Positions 27,183 through 37,507 of a DNA stretch of 64,000 nt are shown here, in pieces (within the stretch, counting starts at the first letter, position 1; each line of letters begins with the position of its first letter). A program made the position numbers and the translations under genes. Under the pieces are notes generated by a model that worked only from the letters and a program-made list of their open reading frames with translations, was not told where the DNA came from and ran no database searches. The DNA comes from Saccharicrinis carchari. Its GTDB lineage: Bacteria > Bacteroidota > Bacteroidia > Bacteroidales > Marinilabiliaceae. Where the stretch lies: the NCBI RefSeq assembly GCF_900182605.1, contig NZ_FXTB01000008.1:1-64000 (forward strand), in the 5' to 3' direction.

Positions 27183-27384
27183 ATAGCTGGGGACGTAGTT
27201 CTTCAGGCAAAAGCACGTGCAGTGCGGAACGCAGAGTGTAGCGTATAAAGAGGAGAGTAAACAGCAGACCGGAAGGTAAAGAGTATACAGCACGGAGCTT
27301 AAAGCGTGGAAGGAAAAGCATGAAGTAACTAATGTCTAATATCTAAAAGTTAACGGTTTATTGTTAAGTACAACCTGAGCTACC

Positions 27385-30300
27385 ATGATGCAAAAAATAA
27401 AAAATAAGTACTTATTCAGTTGGCAACACCTGCTTTTTTTTGTTTCGGTTTTGTTAAGCTTCTTATTTTCCTGGACCTATTACAACTACAACCACCACTC
27501 TTTTAATGCCTTAAGGTTTCAGAATGCACTACAGCAGAAAAGTGAAGAGGCCGACATTTTCGCTCATACATTCATCCAAAAACTGCGCCCTAATCAGGAG
27601 TGGTTTGCTGTTGACTCTACCGAAACCATCAAGCCACGAGGTGTTGAACTGTTGGTTTATAAAAATGATTCGCTGTGCGCCTGGACAGGTGAGGTGCTGC
27701 CCTTTAAAAACGAAAGCATTTCGCTATTGAGCCGGCGTGTGGCCAAGTTGCTTAACACCTGGTACATCATCAAAAGAATTCCACACGCTCATTGGGATAT
27801 TTTTACTTTAGTGAGCATAAAAACAAATTATCCTTATAATAATGATTTTTTGAGCGACACCTACGAAACATCGCTTCCCTTTATGGTTTGCCAAAAGGTA
27901 AACACCGATAAAAATGCCGATGGTGTCAGAATAAAAGATGTAGAGGGCAACTATTTGTTTACAGCGCAGGAATGTGACACACCGCATACACTGTATGCCA
28001 GCTGGTCTGCTTTTTTTATGTTTATGGCTTTGATCCTATACATTCAGCTCATTGTTCACCTCATCAAGCAGCAGCACAGCGTTTTAAAAAACAACCTGGT
28101 ATTTATACTAAGTGCCTTGGTATCGGCCATTTTTTATTTTGTGCATGTAAATTACTTCTTTCCGAATATATTATTTGCCACTAAATTATTTTCGCCGTTA
28201 TATTTTGGTGCATCAGATTTATTCCCGAATATGGGCAGCATGCTTGTTTTTGCCATACTGGTATTTGGTCAGGCTTTTATATTTTTTAAGTACGTAAACC
28301 CTCCACACTTTATTAAACAACTCCCATCGTCATCTATAAAAAAAATAACTGTAGTTACCTTTTCCATCATAACTGCATTTATATTTTGGCATGTGCAAAA
28401 CAATATTGTTACGCTATTGGTATCGCACTCGGCTTCGGCACCTATTCTTTTTAAAATCACTGATATTGAAACCTCCGATGTGGTTCGTTTATTTATCATT
28501 AGCTTGCTGTGGCTAGCAGCCGTTTTGGTGTTAGAAAAAACCGTTGAAATATTTTTACCCCAACTAAGCAAAAAACAACTTTCGTGGATGGTGGTAGTTT
28601 GTATGTTTTCAATGGCTTTGTTTAGTTTTGACGCCATGTACCTTTTATCGGTTTTAGCTTTCCTCATCATTTTTATCATGCTTATATGGGTGGCACGCCG
28701 TAAACAACATCATGCCTACAATACTTTTATTTGGTTTGTTTTTGTATTTGCGCTTTATGCCGTGTATAATTTCTACTATCACAATGTACACAATGAGCGA
28801 TTAGAACGTGAGTTGCTCATAGAAAACCTATCGTTTAAATTATTCCAGGAAGAAGATCCTTTAACAGAGCTCTTACTGAAAGAAGTTGAAGATTTAATCA
28901 GTAGCGATTCAATAGTGCTGCACGAACTTGAAAAGGAAAATTGTAATGTAACCAAGCTGGAAAAATATATAGCAAAAAAATATCTGCTAAGGTATTTAAA
29001 CAGATACGAACTACAGGTGATACCCTGTTGGCCGGGGAGCAATTTAAAACTAAGTGGCGAAGACAAGGTTTATAACTGTTATGATTATTTTAATCGTTTG
29101 CTGGAAGAAAACGGCACCCAGGTTATGGGAAGTAAACATTTTTACTTTTTAGAGAATCAACCAACGCAAGTAACCTATTTTGGTGTTTTTACGATACATG
29201 AAGGTGTTCCGCAAAAGGAAAGTCGCATGTATTTAGAGTTAGTTTCGAAACCCTTTTTTGAAGGGCCAGGCTACCCGGAGCTGCTGCTTTCGGAACGCGA
29301 ATCGAAACTGCGCGAGCCACTGGTCAACTACTCGTACGGCAAATATGTTGATGGTCAGCTAATACGTCAGTCGGGTGAATTTTCATACCCTATCCATTTA
29401 GAGCGCATAAGCAACGTACATTACGATTTTCAGAATTACGTATCGGAGGGTTTTTCTCACATGACTTTTCATCCTTCAGAAAATGTATGCCTGGTATTAT
29501 CGTTGCCCGTAGTAGGGCCTTCGATGATACTGGTTGCCTTTTCCATATTTTTTATTTCCTTTTTTATATTTGGTGCCCTGCTAATTATATCTACCCGGGC
29601 TCGCAGAGAGCGCTTCAAGTCCGTTTTTTCTATTCAGGAACGCATACAGCTTGCTTTTATAGGATTGATGCTGGCACTACTGGTAATTATTGCCGGTGGT
29701 TCAGTATGGCAAACCATTCGTAGTTTCGAAATAAAAAACAACCAAATACTATCGGAAAAAACCAGATCGGTGCTACTGGAACTGGAGCATAAAATAGGCA
29801 CCGAAGATGCCATTACCCCTGACATGGATGAGTATCTGACCAGCTTATTAAAAAAGTTCTCGAGCGTTTTTTACACCGATATTAACTTGTACGATTTGCA
29901 AGGCCGACTGATGGCCACCTCGCGCCCCGAACTTTTTGACAGAGGACTATCAGGCCATTTAATGAATTCGCGTGGCTTTATCGAGTTAAGCGAAAAAGGA
30001 GAGCTGGAATTTATACATCACGAATCTATTGGGCAGTTAAAGTATCTATCGGCCTATATGCCGTTTTATAATGTAAACAACGAATTACTGGCCTACTTAA
30101 ACATGCCCTACTTTGTGGGTACCAGCGAACTCCGCGAAGAAGTTTCGTCTCTGGTAATGGCTATCCTTAATTTTTATCTGATATTTCTGATCGTGGTTAT
30201 CGGTTTAACTGTAGTAGTATCGCGTCGTATAACTCATCCGCTGTTGGCGCTGCAAAATAAATTGAGCGAGCTTAAATTGGGTGGCCGCAACGAGAAAATC

Positions 30301-31074
30301 GCCTATAAGGGTAAAGATGAAATAGGGCAATTGGTAGAACAATACAATCGCATGGTAGATGAGATGGCAGCCAGTGCGGAAAAATTGGCCAAATCGGAAC
30401 GTGAATCGGCTTGGCGCGAGATGGCCCGACAGATAGCCCACGAAATAAAAAACCCGCTTACCCCCATGAAATTGAGCATACAATACCTGGAAATGTCGAG
30501 GAAAAATAAGGATGTCGATTTCGATCAGAAGCTTAAAAAGGTGTCTTCTACCTTAATAGACCAAATTGACAAGCTCTCTACCATTGCATCAGAGTTTTCT
30601 AATTTTGCTACCATGCCCAGAGCCAAACGAAGAAAAATAAACGTAATAGAAGCACTTAAACAATGCGTTACGCTATACAAGCGCTCTGAAGAAGCCGATG
30701 TGGTGATAGGCGACAATGGTGTTACAGAATTTTTTATTTATGCCGATAATGAACAGATGATTAGTGTATTCAACAATCTGCTGCAAAATGCTATTCAGTC
30801 TATACCCTCAACAAGGAAAGGATTAATAAAGGTAGCTATTGAAAAAAGCGACCATTCAATTATTATCAAGATAAAAGACAACGGCACAGGCATTTCGCCC
30901 GAAGCACAGGAAAAGCTTTATGTACCTAATTTCACTACTAAATCCTCGGGCATGGGATTGGGACTGGCCATTGTTAAAAACATTGTTAAAAATACCAAGG
31001 GGAAAATCTGGTTTGAAACGAAAGAGAATGTAGGAACAACTTTTTTTGTGGAGTTTCCCGCTTATGAGGGCTAA
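27385..31074 (+). CDS. Very large multi-pass sensor histidine kinase (HAMP, NtrY-like)
   Basis: A 1229-residue membrane kinase. The N-terminal part has a first helix (about 12-32), an extracytoplasmic region to about 205, then a cluster of hydrophobic segments to about 470, a second extracytoplasmic part, a helix near 715-740, another sensor segment and a final helix (about 915-940). A HAMP domain (SRRITHPLLALQNKLSEL) leads into HisKA with predicted His1019 (RQIAHEIKNPLTPMKLSIQY) and a complete HATPase domain (NNLLQNAIQSI, DNGTGISP, GMGLGLAIVK). The architecture resembles NtrY. No response regulator is adjacent, so its partner is unknown. Confidence 0.9.
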   Translation: MMQKIKNKYLFSWQHLLFFVSVLLSFLFSWTYYNYNHHSFNALRFQNALQQKSEEADIFAHTFIQKLRPNQEWFAVDSTETIKPRGVELLVYKNDSLCAWTGEVLPFKNESISLLSRRVAKLLNTWYIIKRIPHAHWDIFTLVSIKTNYPYNNDFLSDTYETSLPFMVCQKVNTDKNADGVRIKDVEGNYLFTAQECDTPHTLYASWSAFFMFMALILYIQLIVHLIKQQHSVLKNNLVFILSALVSAIFYFVHVNYFFPNILFATKLFSPLYFGASDLFPNMGSMLVFAILVFGQAFIFFKYVNPPHFIKQLPSSSIKKITVVTFSIITAFIFWHVQNNIVTLLVSHSASAPILFKITDIETSDVVRLFIISLLWLAAVLVLEKTVEIFLPQLSKKQLSWMVVVCMFSMALFSFDAMYLLSVLAFLIIFIMLIWVARRKQHHAYNTFIWFVFVFALYAVYNFYYHNVHNERLERELLIENLSFKLFQEEDPLTELLLKEVEDLISSDSIVLHELEKENCNVTKLEKYIAKKYLLRYLNRYELQVIPCWPGSNLKLSGEDKVYNCYDYFNRLLEENGTQVMGSKHFYFLENQPTQVTYFGVFTIHEGVPQKESRMYLELVSKPFFEGPGYPELLLSERESKLREPLVNYSYGKYVDGQLIRQSGEFSYPIHLERISNVHYDFQNYVSEGFSHMTFHPSENVCLVLSLPVVGPSMILVAFSIFFISFFIFGALLIISTRARRERFKSVFSIQERIQLAFIGLMLALLVIIAGGSVWQTIRSFEIKNNQILSEKTRSVLLELEHKIGTEDAITPDMDEYLTSLLKKFSSVFYTDINLYDLQGRLMATSRPELFDRGLSGHLMNSRGFIELSEKGELEFIHHESIGQLKYLSAYMPFYNVNNELLAYLNMPYFVGTSELREEVSSLVMAILNFYLIFLIVVIGLTVVVSRRITHPLLALQNKLSELKLGGRNEKIAYKGKDEIGQLVEQYNRMVDEMAASAEKLAKSERESAWREMARQIAHEIKNPLTPMKLSIQYLEMSRKNKDVDFDQKLKKVSSTLIDQIDKLSTIASEFSNFATMPRAKRRKINVIEALKQCVTLYKRSEEADVVIGDNGVTEFFIYADNEQMISVFNNLLQNAIQSIPSTRKGLIKVAIEKSDHSIIIKIKDNGTGISPEAQEKLYVPNFTTKSSGMGLGLAIVKNIVKNTKGKIWFETKENVGTTFFVEFPAYEG

Positions 31075-31433
31075 GAATGGGGAGTGAGGAACGGAAAGGG
31101 TAGCGAGTAAATTAAAGATCGAAGAGGAACAATTCCCTGATTGTGACAGACAAGTATTGCCTAAAGTTTAAATTCCAACCTGGAATCTCGGGGGGAGCGT
31201 ATTTCTGTAGCTAACCTGCTCCATTCATAATATATACCTATGGGCACCAGAGGCCGGTTTCACAAAGGCAAAACAGAGGCTTACCCCGTTTCAATTTTTC
31301 GTGAAGTTTTTTCTGATAAGCATAAGCTACCAGACGCTGTAGTTGTTCTATTTACCAGTTGACAATAAAATACTGTCCGAAAACATCCATTGTTTCGGAG
31401 CTGAAGACAGCCCTGAATATTAGAATAGTTTTC
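31075..31433. other. Intergenic region downstream of the large kinase
   Basis: About 360 bp with no supported gene. The first 60 bp are purine-rich (GAATGGGGAGTGAGGAACGG type), resembling stretches after other stop codons here (27183-27330, 45383-45420). The end is a terminator (next entry). Confidence 0.4.
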
Positions 31434-31481
31434 AGCTTCAATCAAGATAACGCTTGTGCCTATCTTGATTGAAGCTTTTTT
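31434..31481 (+). terminator. Strong hairpin terminator between kinase and catalase genes
   Basis: Perfect 16-bp arms (AGCTTCAATCAAGATA and its complement at 31461-31476) around an 11-nt loop, followed by a T run on the + strand. On the minus strand the T run is missing, so it best serves + transcription, 360 bp after the kinase stop, though it also lies just past the catalase end. Confidence 0.82.
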
Positions 31482-31496
31482 AATTCACTTATGTTT

Positions 31497-33197
31497 TTAC
31501 AATAACCATGGATCATTTTCCGGTTCTATATAATCCTTTGTATTGGTATCTATTTCTACTCCGGAATCTACCGGCTCAGTAGGCGTGTTTAATTCCGGGT
31601 GTTTATTATTGGCTTTGATTTGATTTTCGTGCGAATCTCTCTTTGGCAAATCCAAATCCACATCATCTATTGAAATATTCATTGCCTTGGCTACGCCCTT
31701 TCCGTAATTCGGATCGGCTTGGTAGCAATGGTAAATATGCCGGTGTTTTATTTGTAGGGTTGAATCGCCCATATTTCGGGCAGTGTTGTCGAATAGCACC
31801 TGTTGTTGATCTGCTGTCATGGCTCTAAATAAAAGTCCCGGCTGTGTATAATAGTCCGAATCATCTTCCCTAAAGTCATATCTATACACATCTCCTCCTT
31901 TTTCCGGTGGCAGGTTGTCTTTTGGGCTATCGGTCCAGTTTCCATAGCTGTTGGGCTCATAATGTAACTCGCTTCCTAAATTTCCATCTACACGCATTTG
32001 TCCATCACGGTGAAAACTATGCGGACATTTTACGCCTTTGGGACTATTTACCGGTATTTGATGATGATTTACACCTAAGCGATATCTTTGTGCGTCGCCA
32101 TAGGAAAACAAACGTCCTTGTAGCATACGATCGGGAGAGAAACTAATTCCCGGAACTGCATTAGCAGGATTAAACGCCGCCTGTTCTATATCGGCAAAAT
32201 AATTATCCGGATTCCTGTTCAACTCAAATTCACCCACCGGCATAAGCGGAAAATCTTTTTTTAACCACATTTTTGTTAAGTCAAACGGATTGGTTTCCAT
32301 CGCATCGGCCTGTTCTTCTGTCATAATTTGCACATAAACCTTCCATTTTGGATACATGCCTTTTTCAATAGCTTCGTACAGGTCACGCTGATGAGATTCT
32401 CTATCCATCCCAACTACCTTTGCCGCCTCCTGATCCGTTAGGTTTCTTATTCCTTGTTGTGATCTAAAGTGAAACTTAACCCACACCCGTTTATTTTCAT
32501 CATTAATTAAGCTATAGGCGTGCGAACTAAATCCATGCATATGCCTATACGAAGAAGGCAGTCCCCTATCCCCCATAAGTATTGTTAATTGCAATAGCGC
32601 TTCGGGCAGCGACGACCAAAAATCCCAATTGGTATTTGGACTTCTCATATTGGTACGTGGGTCCCTTTTAACAGCATGGTTTAAGTCAATAAACTTCATG
32701 GGGTCTCTAAAGAAAAATACGGGCGTATTATTTCCTACTAAATCCCAATTACCTTCTTCGGTATAAAATTTTAAAGCAAAACCACGTATATCTCTTTCTG
32801 CATCTGCAGCACCTCTTTCGCCAGCAACAGTGGAAAAACGGGCAACCATTTGGGTCTCTTTTCCTACTTCAGAGAATATAGCTGCTTTTGTATATTTTGT
32901 AATATCATGCGTCACTTTAAACGTTCCAAATGCACCGGAACCTTTGGCATGCATTCTACGCTCAGGTATAACTTCCCGATCAAAATGTGCCATTTTTTCT
33001 AAAAACCATGTATCTTGTAAGGATACAGGCCCTCTTTTACCGGAGGTCATCGTATCTTGGTTATCTGTTACCGGAGCTCCTGCCGCTGTTCTTATTTCCG
33101 GTTGCTTTCCTTTATTTTGATTTCTACTAGGAATTGGATCCCCTAAATTATTTTTATCCATAGGGTTCATACCCATTTTACCTTTTTTCTTATCCAT
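31497..33197 (-). CDS. katA: Monofunctional heme catalase
   Basis: Catalase of 566 residues degrading hydrogen peroxide. The active-site His lies in [15 protein letters not shown], the distal Asn in [13 protein letters not shown], and the heme-ligand Tyr in [22 protein letters not shown]-binding clade residues around [16 protein letters not shown] suggest a small-subunit (clade 3 type) enzyme with a Lys/Asn-rich N-terminal extension of about 40 residues and an acidic tail. No signal peptide. Several Met codons near the N-terminus leave the exact start uncertain. It is divergent from the TPR/LytS kinase operon. Confidence 0.96.
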   Translation of the reverse strand: MDKKKGKMGMNPMDKNNLGDPIPSRNQNKGKQPEIRTAAGAPVTDNQDTMTSGKRGPVSLQDTWFLEKMAHFDREVIPERRMHAKGSGAFGTFKVTHDITKYTKAAIFSEVGKETQMVARFSTVAGERGAADAERDIRGFALKFYTEEGNWDLVGNNTPVFFFRDPMKFIDLNHAVKRDPRTNMRSPNTNWDFWSSLPEALLQLTILMGDRGLPSSYRHMHGFSSHAYSLINDENKRVWVKFHFRSQQGIRNLTDQEAAKVVGMDRESHQRDLYEAIEKGMYPKWKVYVQIMTEEQADAMETNPFDLTKMWLKKDFPLMPVGEFELNRNPDNYFADIEQAAFNPANAVPGISFSPDRMLQGRLFSYGDAQRYRLGVNHHQIPVNSPKGVKCPHSFHRDGQMRVDGNLGSELHYEPNSYGNWTDSPKDNLPPEKGGDVYRYDFREDDSDYYTQPGLLFRAMTADQQQVLFDNTARNMGDSTLQIKHRHIYHCYQADPNYGKGVAKAMNISIDDVDLDLPKRDSHENQIKANNKHPELNTPTEPVDSGVEIDTNTKDYIEPENDPWLL

Positions 33198-33603
33198 ATT
33201 ATAATCCTTTAAAAATTAATTTTTAAACCGTATGTGTAAAACCTTTTTATTAAAAAGTCCTATGCCGGAATCATACAACCTAAGCCATCACTTTTTTATC
33301 CGTATCGACTAAGATAACGAAATTTTCTAATGCAGCTACCATTGATTTAAATATCTACGTAAATTAAACTGGCTTTTTTTAACACAAGATGTACTTGACT
33401 TTAGGAGACGCCTTTCATCGTTATTCTTTTCGGTTAACCTGGCCTATTCATAAGTTTTATGAATAGGTCACCGAAAGCCGATTCAGCCTTAGCTGAATTA
33501 TCCGGCCCATAATATAATTTGTTTCTACGCCAATAAATTTAAATCGTAGAATATTTATATATTGCAGGCAATTGTTTCAAAAAACATTCAACCAAAACAG
33601 TCA
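33198..33603. other. Divergent intergenic region with two tandem hairpins
   Basis: Lies between catalase and kinase genes. Hairpin one at 33443-33467 has 11-bp perfect arms (CCTATTCATAA) and a 3-nt loop; hairpin two at 33481-33498 has 7-bp arms (ATTCAGC) and a 4-nt loop. Neither is followed by a T run. They could be regulator-binding palindromes or a structured 5' leader of the kinase operon; no gene is seen. Confidence 0.55.
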
Positions 33604-35571
33604 ATGCGTACAGTAGCGATTAAAACTTTATTTATCACCTACTTATGCTTATGCACCCTCCCATCTCTTGTTCTGAGCGGAAATAACCCAGCATCCAATA
33701 TTGCCAACGAGATACCTGATTCCGCTCAAACAGTGCTTAACCAAAGAATATCGGATGCAAAAAATGACAGCATCAAACGGATGGAAGCTTATTATGATTT
33801 TGGCGAATATTTAGAGGAAGTGGGAGAATATGAAAAATCGATCGAACAATTTACTGCTGCACTGCGAATTGCACAAAGCATTCATCGGGATGATAAAGTG
33901 GCTACCATGGCCAATTATTTGGCCAATATATATGCCGGCACAGGTGATTTTAAAGCATCTAACGATACCTATTTAGTAGCTTTAAAAAGTGCAGAAAAAA
34001 TTAAAGACAGTGGCGAAATTGCCAAAATAAGCATGAACCTGGCTAGCAACTACAACTACACAGGTGATTACAATAAAGCCGTTAAATACGGACTTTACGC
34101 CCTTAAAACTAAAGAAACCACCAATAACCTCACCCGTATTTGCTACCATTATATTGCTATGGGCAATATTTTCAGGGAAAACAACAACACCGTTAAATGG
34201 GAAGAATATGTTGAAAAAGCATATAAAATGAAGGATAGGGAGGGTTGTGCATCGTTTGGTGATTTGGCGAAAATATATAACAGCCTGGGCGGAATTGCTG
34301 TTGCTAAAAATGAATTGGAAAAAGGCTTGCTTTACTACGACACACTTTTAACATTGAGCAAAGAAGCCGGGTACTATTTAGGCATTTCGAGCGCATTAAG
34401 CAACAGCGCAGGCGTTTACAAACAACTGGGCAACTATGAAAAGGCACTTACCATGGCTACTGAAGCGGAAAACTATTTTAGCGGTAACCCCTATGAAATC
34501 CTGTTCAGCAATAATTTTAAAGCCGAACTGTATCAAATAAAAGGACAATTTGCCAAAGGATTGGAACTGGCCAAAGCCAACATCCATATCGAAGACATCA
34601 ACAATTACTCCACCGAGAAGCTGAAAAGCCTGCAATTATTGTACGAACTCAATTTTAACTTAAAAAACTACGACGCAGCATTTTTTTGGAACGATTCGTT
34701 GCGCACGGCCGAGAGCCGTTTGCGCGACGAAGATATCCGCCAATCCTTTGAGGATTTGGAAGCCAAATACGAAACTGAAAAAAAGGAGCAAAAAATAGAA
34801 CTCCTCTCTGCCGAAAACAAACTAAAAAACCAGCGAATAAATGCAGGATTGGGTGTAGTTGGGGCGCTAATAATTGTAATCTTACTGATTATCTACATTT
34901 CCCATATCCACAAAAAACAGGCAGAACTAAAGCAAAACATACTACAGCAGCAAGTCCTCCGCGCACAGATGAACCCTCACTTTATTTTTAACGTGCTGGG
35001 GTCTATACAAAATTTCATGCTGCAAAACGACACACGAAAAGCATCCAACTTCCTATCGTTATTTTCTTCGTTGACGCGGGCTACATTAAATAATTCGGCT
35101 GCCGAAACCATTTCGCTGTCGAATGAAATAAGTATGCTGAAAAATTACATTGAGCTGGAGCAAATGCGTAAGGGAAATAAATTTGATTATGAAATCAATT
35201 TCGACCAGAATTTAGAAACAGATTTCATTCAAATACCACCAATGCTTATTCAGCCTTTCATTGAGAACTCGATTAAACATGGCTTGGAAACCATTGAATA
35301 TAGAGGGATGCTGCAAGTCCATTTCTATGATGAAAGGAGAAAAATCCGCATCGAAATTACTGATAATGGCATCGGTATAAAAAAAGCTGCCTTACTAAAA
35401 AAAGGAGGTCACAACAGCAAGGCTATGCAAATATTTGAAGAACGCAGGAGATTATTTGCCAAAAAAACAAAACAACACATTGACTTTACAATTAACGACC
35501 GTTCGGACCAAAACCCCAATGAACAGGGAACCCAAGTAGAGATACAAATACCGATAGACATTAATTATTAA
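33604..35571 (+). CDS. TPR sensor kinase, LytS/His_kinase type (first of pair)
   Basis: Sensor kinase of 655 residues. The ATG at 33604 is preferred over an upstream TTG at 33562 because it starts a signal peptide (MRTVAIKTLFITYLCLC). A TPR array (about 45-370) and a coiled coil lead to one membrane helix (about 419-440). The His_kinase domain has the phospho-acceptor motif QMNPHFIFNVLGSIQNFML and MLIQPFIENSIKHGLE, followed by DNGIGIK in the ATPase part. Kinases of this class usually pair with LytTR regulators, as encoded two genes downstream. The next gene, a paralogue, begins 22 bp after the stop. Confidence 0.92.
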   Translation: MRTVAIKTLFITYLCLCTLPSLVLSGNNPASNIANEIPDSAQTVLNQRISDAKNDSIKRMEAYYDFGEYLEEVGEYEKSIEQFTAALRIAQSIHRDDKVATMANYLANIYAGTGDFKASNDTYLVALKSAEKIKDSGEIAKISMNLASNYNYTGDYNKAVKYGLYALKTKETTNNLTRICYHYIAMGNIFRENNNTVKWEEYVEKAYKMKDREGCASFGDLAKIYNSLGGIAVAKNELEKGLLYYDTLLTLSKEAGYYLGISSALSNSAGVYKQLGNYEKALTMATEAENYFSGNPYEILFSNNFKAELYQIKGQFAKGLELAKANIHIEDINNYSTEKLKSLQLLYELNFNLKNYDAAFFWNDSLRTAESRLRDEDIRQSFEDLEAKYETEKKEQKIELLSAENKLKNQRINAGLGVVGALIIVILLIIYISHIHKKQAELKQNILQQQVLRAQMNPHFIFNVLGSIQNFMLQNDTRKASNFLSLFSSLTRATLNNSAAETISLSNEISMLKNYIELEQMRKGNKFDYEINFDQNLETDFIQIPPMLIQPFIENSIKHGLETIEYRGMLQVHFYDERRKIRIEITDNGIGIKKAALLKKGGHNSKAMQIFEERRRLFAKKTKQHIDFTINDRSDQNPNEQGTQVEIQIPIDINY

Positions 35572-35593
35572 TCGGCACAAAAAACCAAATAGA

Positions 35594-37507
35594 ATGAGGG
35601 CTATTTTTTTTGTTATACTCAGCTGTTTTCTTGTTATAGCACCCAAGAGTTACAGTAATTCGCTTGATAACTTAAGCGACAGCTTGCATCATGTTATTCA
35701 AACACAAACAAGCCATCACCAAATGGATGCTTTGCTCTCTTCCGTACGAAAACATAAAAATAAACTCGGGAAAGATTATATACCACTGTTAATGCAATAT
35801 GCCCAAAGAGCCCGGCAAATAAAATACAGTAAGGGCGAAATGAAAAGCTATGATTTTATAGGACTCGAATACCGTTACCGCGAAAACTTTGATACGGCTT
35901 ACCTGTACCATAATAAATCGTTAGAAATGGCCATTAAGCAAAAGGACAGCACCCAATTGTTTTACAACTACAACAATTTAGGGCAGGTGTTTCGCAAGCA
36001 AGATATTACTGCGGTAGCCATTGACTATTTTCATAAAGCCCTTGAAATATCAAATGCAGTAGGAAACTTAAGATCATCATCGTACACTATGAATACCCTG
36101 GGAACTACGCATATTATGCAAAAGGATTATGATCGCGCCATGAACTACTTTCGGCAATCATCTGAAATTGCCAAACAACGAAACGACATGCGGACACTGG
36201 CTTATAATTACGGCTCCATGGGCGAAGTATTTTTGATAGAAGAAGAGGTTGATTCGGCAATGTATTATTTCAAAACCTCGCGCGATTTGTTGATTGAAAC
36301 TGGCTCTGACAAAGGAATGGGCGTTGCCGAGCATTTGATAGGAAAAGCTTATCTGGTAAAAGAAGATTATAAAAATGCCAAACAACAATTTGAACTGGCT
36401 TTGACTTACCACCAACAAGGTGAAGATATCCGCTACCAGGCTTATTGCAATGGTTATTTAGGAAAAATTGCTATTGCCGAAAAAAAATATGAAGCTGCTC
36501 ATGTATATCTCAATTTAGCCATAACACAAGCTATAAAAGTAAATTCGTTAAGCAATATAATGAAAGCTTATACCTGGTACGCCGAATTGTATAAACGATT
36601 AAACAAGTGGGAGGATGCCTACAAAGCCTTGGAAAAAAGCCACATTTATGCCGACAGGATATTAAACGAAAAAAGTAACAAAACAATACAAGCCCTCGAA
36701 ATTGGATTTGAAACGAAACAAAAGGAACAAAAAATTGAGTTACTGGCAGCCGAAAACCAAATAAAAAATCAGCGTTTGCGAGTGGGATTTATTTTGCTGG
36801 CCGTATTGTTGATTTTAATAGTATTGATAACATACATCTCTAACATACTCCGCAAACAAGCCATCTTAAAACAGAACAACCTGCGACAGCAAGTGCTGCG
36901 CGTACAAATGAATCCGCACTTTATTTTTAACGTACTGGGCTCCATACAAAATTACATGCTGGGTAATGAGCCACAAAAAGCATCGCACTATTTGTCGCAA
37001 TTTGCCTCACTTACCAGGGCTACACTCGAATATTCAACCGAGGACACCATCACACTAAGCGACGAAATTAACATGCTCAAAAATTATATGGAACTGGAGC
37101 AAATGCGTACTCCCGCCAAATTTAAGTTTGAAATTATTTATGACCAGGACCTGGAAACCGATTTTATACAAGTACCCCCCATGCTGGTGCAACCTTTTAT
37201 CGAAAATGCCATTAAACATGGTTTTAAGAATATAGATTACACCGGAAAATTAAGTATCACCATTAGCGATAAAGAGGAATTTGTGGAGTTTGTTATAGAA
37301 GATAACGGGACCGGTATAAAGGAAAAATCAAACAACAAAAAGAATCATCGCTCCATGGCCATGGAAATTTTTAAAAAGAGAAGAAAATTAATTCAACAAA
37401 AACACAAAAAAGATTTTAAATTTGAAGTTTTGAATTTAAACGATATAAATACTACGCTATCGGGCGTAAAAATTTGCATCCATATCCCCATTTTGAACGA
37501 TGATTAA
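35594..37507 (+). CDS. TPR sensor kinase, LytS/His_kinase type (second of pair)
   Basis: Paralogue of the previous kinase, 637 residues, with a signal peptide (about 1-20), TPR array (about 60-350), coiled coil, one membrane helix (about 395-417) and His_kinase domain. Shared motifs include QMNPHFIFNVLGSIQNYML, MLVQPFIENAIKHGFK and DNGTGIK; the coiled-coil segment EQKIELLAAENQIKNQR is almost the same as in the first kinase. Divergence is greater in the sensor half. Its 3' end overlaps the response regulator start by 8 bp, so the regulator is translationally coupled to this kinase. Confidence 0.92.
   Translation: MRAIFFVILSCFLVIAPKSYSNSLDNLSDSLHHVIQTQTSHHQMDALLSSVRKHKNKLGKDYIPLLMQYAQRARQIKYSKGEMKSYDFIGLEYRYRENFDTAYLYHNKSLEMAIKQKDSTQLFYNYNNLGQVFRKQDITAVAIDYFHKALEISNAVGNLRSSSYTMNTLGTTHIMQKDYDRAMNYFRQSSEIAKQRNDMRTLAYNYGSMGEVFLIEEEVDSAMYYFKTSRDLLIETGSDKGMGVAEHLIGKAYLVKEDYKNAKQQFELALTYHQQGEDIRYQAYCNGYLGKIAIAEKKYEAAHVYLNLAITQAIKVNSLSNIMKAYTWYAELYKRLNKWEDAYKALEKSHIYADRILNEKSNKTIQALEIGFETKQKEQKIELLAAENQIKNQRLRVGFILLAVLLILIVLITYISNILRKQAILKQNNLRQQVLRVQMNPHFIFNVLGSIQNYMLGNEPQKASHYLSQFASLTRATLEYSTEDTITLSDEINMLKNYMELEQMRTPAKFKFEIIYDQDLETDFIQVPPMLVQPFIENAIKHGFKNIDYTGKLSITISDKEEFVEFVIEDNGTGIKEKSNNKKNHRSMAMEIFKKRRKLIQQKHKKDFKFEVLNLNDINTTLSGVKICIHIPILNDD

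Noticed and set aside
33562-33603. TTG start for the first LytS-type kinase
   Set aside because: The ATG at 33604 begins directly at the signal peptide; the upstream 14 codons are polar and unlike a leader.
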